Source: a virus. From it: a stretch of 26,845 nucleotides of DNA. A program made the position numbers and the translations under genes. The notes under the pieces were generated by a model. The model saw nothing but the letters and a program-made list of their open reading frames with translations. It was not told the DNA's origin and ran no database searches. Numbering within the stretch: the first letter of the stretch is position 1; each line of letters opens with the position of its first letter. The stretch lies in the IMG/VR virus record IMGVR_UViG_3300033148_002854, positions 1 to 26,845 of that record; one strand, written 5' to 3'. Shown here piece by piece: positions 23,050-26,845 of this stretch.

Positions 23050-23970
23050 TCACGCGCCAGGTGACCCGAAGACACCTTTTCCATCTGACCATCCAAAAGA
23101 TCCACGAAAGGTACTTTTGAATTTTGCGTTGTCAGTATCAAAATCATTCTCGGTACCGAACTTATCAGCGGAACGCTCCATGTACTTCAGCCCATCAGGA
23201 CAGTCAGTTTTCAAGAACCATGCATCCGCATCGGTCAGGTAATGATTAACAGCTACACCCTGCGGGATTTTACCGCTTGCTCTAATAGCATTGATATCGT
23301 TATTAGCAGAATCAACACGCCCGATTGATTTCAGGATTCTGTAAGCGTCAAACTCCAAAGCTGTCGGAATTACCAGTTTCATCGGCCTGATTGCAATTGA
23401 AAGCCCACGGTCGGTCGTTAATGCACCGATGTCAATGCAAGCCTGTTCAAGTGATGCTTCACTCAAGTCGGCTGCGGTTGCAAGCTCGTTTCTCCACGTA
23501 CCGCCGGATTTGTTCGGATGATCATCAGCACAAAGCTCTTTACCATCACTATTAGCACCCATGGTATAAGCTGAATTAAATGCCCTGTTAAGGATATTCG
23601 CTCCAACTACTTCCTTGGTGTTCCGAATTGAGAAGGCCAATGCTCCGGCACGTCTCAAGGCGGTTGTGACAGCTATTCCGTCTTCGTACATCTCTCGGGT
23701 AATAATAAACCCAAGACCATAGGTAATATGAACATACCTATTGATAAATCCTTGACTCTGATCGTCATAAGCTATGCCGTCGCCCTCTGCTTTAATCTGA
23801 GCCAGACCGAATCCGGTTGCGCTTGCTTCTTCTTCAAAAGCCTTTGTTGAAATTACCTTTTCAAAAATATCAAGGTACTCAATAGGATGTTCTTTATATT
23901 TTGTTTGATACCAAGTTTTAACACCAGGAACCAAATCTTTGGCAAAATTACCAGTTGTTATAACAGCCAT
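23050..23970 (-). CDS. Major capsid protein (HK97 fold, Mu-like/SU10-like)
   Basis: A 306-aa protein of normal size. Diagnostic segments are the N-terminal GNFAKDLVPGVKTWYQTKYK, a helical stretch with LGFIITREMYEDG, the central ADDHPNKSGGTWRN (a Mu-type capsid motif), RPMKLVIPTALEFDAYRILK and the C-terminal RGSFGWSDG. It forms the icosahedral head. It lies between the decoration-like gene upstream and the beta-helix gene downstream, two genes from the scaffold. The gene has the strongest ribosome site in the window (TAAGGAGGT, 5 nt before ATG), and stable hairpins follow its stop. Both fit very high expression. No processing site or protease domain is visible in it. Confidence 0.92.
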   Translation of the reverse strand: MAVITTGNFAKDLVPGVKTWYQTKYKEHPIEYLDIFEKVISTKAFEEEASATGFGLAQIKAEGDGIAYDDQSQGFINRYVHITYGLGFIITREMYEDGIAVTTALRRAGALAFSIRNTKEVVGANILNRAFNSAYTMGANSDGKELCADDHPNKSGGTWRNELATAADLSEASLEQACIDIGALTTDRGLSIAIRPMKLVIPTALEFDAYRILKSIGRVDSANNDINAIRASGKIPQGVAVNHYLTDADAWFLKTDCPDGLKYMERSADKFGTENDFDTDNAKFKSTFRGSFGWSDGKGVFGSPGA

Positions 23971-23975
23971 GATTT

Positions 23976-23984
23976 ACCTCCTTA
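23976..23984 (-). promoter_or_regulatory. Nine-base Shine-Dalgarno of the major capsid gene
   Basis: TAAGGAGGT is complementary over 9 nt to the conserved 3' end of bacterial 16S rRNA and lies 5 nt from ATG 23970. Its first three bases are the stop codon of the preceding gene. Confidence 0.8.
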
Positions 23985-24566
23985 TACCGCAGTTGTGGAT
24001 CTGAGTTCGTGTTCAACAAACAGGATGTCCCATTTGCAGTAAGTGCCAAGCTCGTTGTCCTCTTTGTTAGAAACATTGAGAATCTTGCATGGCCCGCCAG
24101 CCGCAGTTGAACTGGAATCAAGCTGCATCGCAGAAGCACCGGAAGACGTATCTCCAGAGCCCACTACAAAATCAGCCGTAAGTCCAACCATATCAGCGTC
24201 CATATCGTTTGTGTCATTGTCTTCCTGAATCTCAAAAATCACGTCAGGGTCATCAACTACTAAACAGTACATAGCTGTACTTGCAGGACGATAAGCCCTG
24301 TATAAATTGGTTACATCAGTTGCAATATGGGGCTGATCACTAAAACCAACTACAACACCACGAACGTTCGCAGTTGTTGCTGCCTGTGCTACTGTTGCGT
24401 ATTTACCGGTACTGTCTGAGCTACCAGCCGATGCAACAGCATCCCCGATAAATGTTGCAGTCCCTTCTCCGGCAGCAATGTAATACATTCTTGCTTTGCC
24501 GTTCCAAGGATTCCCATTAAGGTGCCTAACCGGTTTAAAACCGGAAATCCTATCTATATTCGCCAT
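23982..24566 (-). CDS. Probable capsid decoration (cement) protein
   Basis: A 194-aa protein; ATG 24566 follows AGAGG. It begins MANIDRISGFKPVRHLNGNP, then KARMYYIAAGEGTATFIGDA, a beta-barrel-like pattern common in decoration or structural proteins encoded directly upstream of Mu/SU10-type major capsid genes. Later motifs are NVRGVVVGF, YRAYRPASTAMYCLVVDDPD and the C-terminal CKWDILFVEHEL. It has no enzyme motif. Its stop is merged into the Shine-Dalgarno of the capsid gene, so the two products are probably made in coupled amounts. The position and pattern support decoration, but this is not proven. Confidence 0.65.
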   Translation of the reverse strand: MANIDRISGFKPVRHLNGNPWNGKARMYYIAAGEGTATFIGDAVASAGSSDSTGKYATVAQAATTANVRGVVVGFSDQPHIATDVTNLYRAYRPASTAMYCLVVDDPDVIFEIQEDNDTNDMDADMVGLTADFVVGSGDTSSGASAMQLDSSSTAAGGPCKILNVSNKEDNELGTYCKWDILFVEHELRSTTAV

Positions 24567-24571
24567 TTTAA

Positions 24572-24594
24572 CCTCTCTTATTTAATAGAAGAGG
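24572..24594 (-). other. Hairpin over the ribosome site of the decoration gene
   Basis: On the minus strand CCTCTT pairs with AAGAGAGG (one bulge) around an AT-rich loop. The 3' arm is the Shine-Dalgarno of the gene starting at 24566. The hairpin could tune initiation and follows the stop of the preceding gene directly. Confidence 0.35.
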
Positions 24595-24981
24595 CTATCT
24601 GATATTAACGCCACCATATGTTCCGCCCCTTCCAGAATTTATTTTATGTTTCATGTCATTCTCGCCATCTAAAATCCTGTCTTGCTTTTCTTTCTGATCT
24701 TCCTTATACCAATCCTCTTTGATCTCCATCAAAACACAATTAGTCCCGCCACCCACAGGCTTTGAAACTGCACTGCCTAAATTTGATGGGTTACCCGCTT
24801 TCGGGTCTCCTACCTCAATTTTTTCCCTGACTATGGAATATCCTGCCTCTTCAAACTGTTTCACACGCCCGTCGACATCATTAACAAACCGTCTTTCATA
24901 ACCCTTTTTTTGGGGTGCGGTTAATATGTTCCGTGTGCCTAACGGTACTCTAATTGGTCTCCCACCTGGTCCCTTTTTCAT
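24595..24981 (-). CDS. Small conserved phage head-region protein
   Basis: A 128-aa basic protein; ATG 24981 overlaps the scaffold stop as ATGA, with AGGGGG upstream. The N-terminus (MKKGPGGRPIRVPLGTRN) is Gly/Arg-rich. The middle (YERRFVNDVDGRVKQFEEAG, then YSIVREK) looks like the small conserved proteins encoded beside phage scaffold genes. The C-terminal part (LMEIKEDWYKEDQKEKQD) is a charged helix and ends in a Gly-rich tail (SGRGGTYGG). There is no known enzyme motif. It may be a minor head component or assembly factor; this is inferred from its place between scaffold and decoration genes. Confidence 0.6.
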   Translation of the reverse strand: MKKGPGGRPIRVPLGTRNILTAPQKKGYERRFVNDVDGRVKQFEEAGYSIVREKIEVGDPKAGNPSNLGSAVSKPVGGGTNCVLMEIKEDWYKEDQKEKQDRILDGENDMKHKINSGRGGTYGGVNIR

Positions 24982-25739
24982 GCTGCCCCCTGTATCTTTG
25001 CAATGTCTTTAATGTATTGACTCTCTGTCATAATACCCTGTTGTGCAAACTGTTTAGCTATCATTCGTTGCTCATCTGTTAAATCAGCTTTTGTGAACTT
25101 CACCTTTGTTGTTTTCCGGGTTGCCCCTTCAACAGGTGATGCCTTCGGTTTGGGGTTGTCTTCAAATTTATCCGGATACATTTCTTTAACCTTTCTTGTA
25201 ACCAATACAGACACCCTACTAAAAGGCGCCCCTGCATTCTGGTCAGCTATTGTATCAGCATATGCAGCCATTTCGGTGTCATTTGTGTACCACTCGTTTT
25301 TTGCAACCCATTTATCAAAGTCCGGGTTAGATGTTTTCTGAGGCTCAATCATCGCCTCTTTAACACCATCAATTTGCTCATCAAGCTGGTCAACCTTATC
25401 TACGTCACCGTCTTCAATCGCTTCTTTTTTTTCTTTCTTTAAAGTCGATAGTTCCGATTCAAGCCGTTTGACCTCTGCTTTAAACACCATTTCATTGTGA
25501 GTCTGTAGCTGCTGCACACTCCCTGATAAATCTGTCAGTTGTTTTTTCTGCTCTTTGATGTGATTTTTCATGGTGGCTTGAATATCTTTACCCTTTAAGA
25601 TATAAGACTTCGCATCCACAAATTCATCACCATCAAAGTCATCCCTCCACCCCAATTCTTTGGCTAATTCTTCAACCTTGCCCTTCTCATCAGTTTCCTG
25701 TTTTTCAGGAACTTCTGATTCTTTTACTGTTTCTTCCAT
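24978..25739 (-). CDS. Capsid scaffolding protein
   Basis: A 253-aa, strongly acidic N-terminus (MEETVKESEVPEKQETDEKG) followed by a domain with ELAKELGWRDDFDGDEFVDA. A long coiled coil spans about residues 55-115 (VQQLQTHNEMVFKAEVKRLE and ESELSTLKKEKKEAIEDGD). Then come a Pro/Asp helical region (FDKWVAKNEWYTNDTEMAAY) and a basic C-terminus. This acidic-coiled-basic layout, with the L-G-W-R start, is typical of phage scaffolds that organise capsid assembly and leave the procapsid. The start ATG 25739 has AAAGGA upstream. It is the first gene after a terminator and is coupled to the next gene. Confidence 0.8.
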   Translation of the reverse strand: MEETVKESEVPEKQETDEKGKVEELAKELGWRDDFDGDEFVDAKSYILKGKDIQATMKNHIKEQKKQLTDLSGSVQQLQTHNEMVFKAEVKRLESELSTLKKEKKEAIEDGDVDKVDQLDEQIDGVKEAMIEPQKTSNPDFDKWVAKNEWYTNDTEMAAYADTIADQNAGAPFSRVSVLVTRKVKEMYPDKFEDNPKPKASPVEGATRKTTKVKFTKADLTDEQRMIAKQFAQQGIMTESQYIKDIAKIQGAA

Positions 25740-25772
25740 TTTACATCCTTTCAGGCTCTACGCCCGCTCTTA

Positions 25773-25815
25773 AATAAAAAAAACCGAAAGAATGCTTAAT
25801 GCACTCAATCGGTTT
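25773..25815 (-). terminator. Rho-independent terminator before the capsid gene set
   Basis: On the minus strand AAACCGA (25815-25809) and TCGGTTT (25787-25781) close a stem with an inner GAGTGC/GCATTC stem, followed by a run of eight T and further T-rich sequence. A smaller stem, GCCAG...CTGGC (25840-25856), precedes it. The distance from the T-tract to the scaffold ATG is only about 35 nt. Confidence 0.75.
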
Positions 25816-25864
25816 GGTTGTTCCAACACCTATGTTTTTGCCAGCTTACAACTGGCCTATCTGT

Positions 25865-26113
25865 TTATTTAAGCTTTCCTTCCAACTCCTTATCCCTACA
25901 TGCTTCTAACTGTTCATCTGTGTAGCCCATTCTTTCCATAAAAGCCTTGGTAAGAACTGCACCTTTTTCTTTGTTATCCACCGAAGCTGTTTCAAAAAAA
26001 GAGATATATCCAATCATATTATAAAAAAGCTCAACATCTGACATATCCTCTATTCCTTTTACTATCGTAGTGATATTTGTACCCCACCTTTCTTCGAGCT
26101 TTTTAAATGTCAA
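25865..26113 (-). CDS. Unknown small helical protein (82 aa)
   Basis: ATG 26113 overlaps the TGA of the preceding membrane protein gene (ATGA). The protein is helical and acidic-basic balanced, with no membrane segment or metal site (LEERWGTNITTIVKGIEDMS; ELFYNMIGYISFF; YTDEQLEACRDKELEGKLK). It ends just before the terminator. No family is recognised. Its translational coupling to a two-helix membrane protein suggests a shared function, possibly at the cell envelope, but nothing in the sequence shows this. Confidence 0.5.
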   Translation of the reverse strand: MTFKKLEERWGTNITTIVKGIEDMSDVELFYNMIGYISFFETASVDNKEKGAVLTKAFMERMGYTDEQLEACRDKELEGKLK

Positions 26114-26322
26114 ATCTTGCTTGCCTCTTTTTTGTATTGAATCATTTTATAGGCCATTATAGGCCAAAAAGTTAAAACAATAGGCGCCCCAATACCAGTT
26201 TTATCAGACGAATACCACTTAAAAAACACCCGGTCTTTTGTATCTAACCCGGCACAGACGATAGCGCCAACAAACATATTGGCAGTTAATAACAAAAAAA
26301 ATATTAAAATCCAACCCATCAT
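26110..26322 (-). CDS. Small two-helix membrane protein
   Basis: A 70-aa protein; ATG 26322 follows AAGGGA and overlaps the stop of the upstream 45-aa gene (ATGA). Residues about 3-23 (WILIFFLLLTANMFVGAIV) form a hydrophobic helix; residues about 45-60 (IGAPIVLTFWPIMAY) form a second. They are joined by a charged loop and followed by a basic tail (KMIQYKKEASKI). The size and topology fit a small phage membrane protein, and a holin is possible. No endolysin gene is seen beside it, so a lysis role is not supported by context. Confidence 0.6.
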   Translation of the reverse strand: MMGWILIFFLLLTANMFVGAIVCAGLDTKDRVFFKWYSSDKTGIGAPIVLTFWPIMAYKMIQYKKEASKI

Positions 26323-26456
26323 TCGTTCCCTTCTATCTTAATAGTCTCTTCCTTTCGTATGATCGGCATTACCCGACCATTTTCAAAGCTTATAGTTATT
26401 TTACCATAAAATTTCCTGGTAATCAAATCTTTTATTATCTTAAATAGTTGGTTCAA
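26319..26456 (-). CDS. 45-aa DUF2292/YezD-like small protein, TTG start
   Basis: A frame from TTG 26456 to TGA 26319-26321. The TTG overlaps the stop of the upstream gene (TTGA) and its own stop overlaps the next ATG (ATGA), so all three genes are translationally chained. The product ends ...FYGKITISFENGRV, then MPIIRKEETIKIEGNE. The 'F-Y-G-K-I-T-I-x-F-E-N-G-R-V' strand pair and the 'x-x-E-x-I-K' end match the small DUF2292/YezD type of protein found in many phages. The first half is a short helix (NQLFKIIKDLITRK). Without an ATG and at this size it is easily missed. Function unknown. Confidence 0.65.
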   Translation of the reverse strand: MNQLFKIIKDLITRKFYGKITISFENGRVMPIIRKEETIKIEGNE

Positions 26457-26809
26457 TTATTGCCATCTCTATCAGATGTAATTAATGCTTTTGCAATCCA
26501 GTCAATTGCTTGCTCCCTGCATACATGTAATGTGCCTTCTCCGACATCTGGATCTATCGCCCATAACCGAATATGAATTAGCTCATGAACTAAATCGAGT
26601 TCAGGATCGTTATCGGATTCATCTGATTTTTGGCGGTCTTCTATTTGTAGCAAACGAATATAAGCATGTTGATCACAGTTTTGGATTTTAGTTCTTCCTT
26701 GTGCTTGGTTCATATCAATACAATCTTTGAACTGAACAGATATCATCCAATCCGATAGCCCTAATCTTCCTTGCCATTTTTTTAAAAGTTTTTTAATATC
26801 AATCGCCAC
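26453..26809 (-). CDS. HExxH putative metallopeptidase-like phage protein
   Basis: A 118-aa protein. The preferred start is GTG 26809, which has AAGAAGGA 7 nt upstream; a TTG at 26827 is in frame but overlies that site. The sequence begins MAIDIKKLLKKWQGRLGLSD, then DWMISVQF, followed by a Gly/Asn-rich strand region and DLVHELIHIRLWAID with the zinc-binding His-Glu-x-x-His (HELIH). An E-Q-A-I-D-W segment downstream could supply a third ligand. Small phage proteins with 'W-x-x-R-L-G-L-x-D-W' and HELxH occur in many phages, and their substrate is unknown. It is the first gene of the visible operon. Confidence 0.6.
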   Translation of the reverse strand: MAIDIKKLLKKWQGRLGLSDWMISVQFKDCIDMNQAQGRTKIQNCDQHAYIRLLQIEDRQKSDESDNDPELDLVHELIHIRLWAIDPDVGEGTLHVCREQAIDWIAKALITSDRDGNN

Positions 26810-26845
26810 TTTTTTATCCTTCTTCAATCCAATACAGCTAATATA

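Noticed and set aside
1-26845. CRISPR arrays, rRNA, tRNA genes and replication origins
   Set aside because: No regularly spaced direct repeats, conserved RNA-gene motifs or origin-type iterons were seen on reading through both strands.

Overview
The window is a virion structural (late) module of an AT-rich double-stranded DNA tailed bacteriophage or prophage. Nearly every gene lies on the minus strand, packed with 1- to 4-base stop/start overlaps (ATGA, TGATG, TAATG, TTGA), so transcription runs from right to left. Gene order is: HExxH protein, small proteins, scaffold, decoration protein, HK97-fold capsid, beta-helix protein, adaptor, tail/virion proteins, giant polyvalent internal protein, then tail-fibre-type genes. 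There are no sheath, tape-measure or tail-assembly chaperone genes. This suggests a podovirus-like phage; the bacterial host cannot be named. Terminase and portal are not seen and would be expected to the right. The tail-fibre gene runs off the left edge.

Right part (26.8-23.0 kb): a putative zinc metallopeptidase-like protein, a 45-aa TTG-started gene, a two-helix membrane protein and a small unknown protein. A rho-independent terminator follows, then the capsid set (scaffold, small conserved protein, decoration-like protein, major capsid protein with a 9-base Shine-Dalgarno match). Middle (22.9-13.8 kb): beta-helix protein, conserved virion proteins, zinc-ribbon protein, adaptor, and a run of virion proteins including a 450-aa degenerate beta-repeat protein. 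Left part (13.8-1.4 kb): a 659-aa helical repeat protein, a 336-aa unknown protein, and an originally enormous polyvalent protein (zincin, ADP-ribosyltransferase-like and GNAT-like domains), followed by small tail-tip or fibre genes.

Two mobile units sit on the opposite (+) strand. (1) An HNH endonuclease gene, in an insertion of about 732 bp, splits the giant polyvalent gene. Removing 732 bp (244 codons) restores one continuous frame through a shared Cys codon, and two halves of one domain lie on either side. (2) An IS200/IS605-type tnpB-only element carries an intact RuvC triad, a foldable right end with a TCAA terminus, and a predicted omega-RNA whose guide would be the adjoining phage gene. 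In both units a sigma70-like promoter puts the predicted start of transcription at or next to the ATG (leaderless). In both, the end facing the phage operon carries a Shine-Dalgarno serving the next phage gene. The repeated layout of anti-sense, self-promoted and downstream-rescuing insertion is the most interesting feature of the window.
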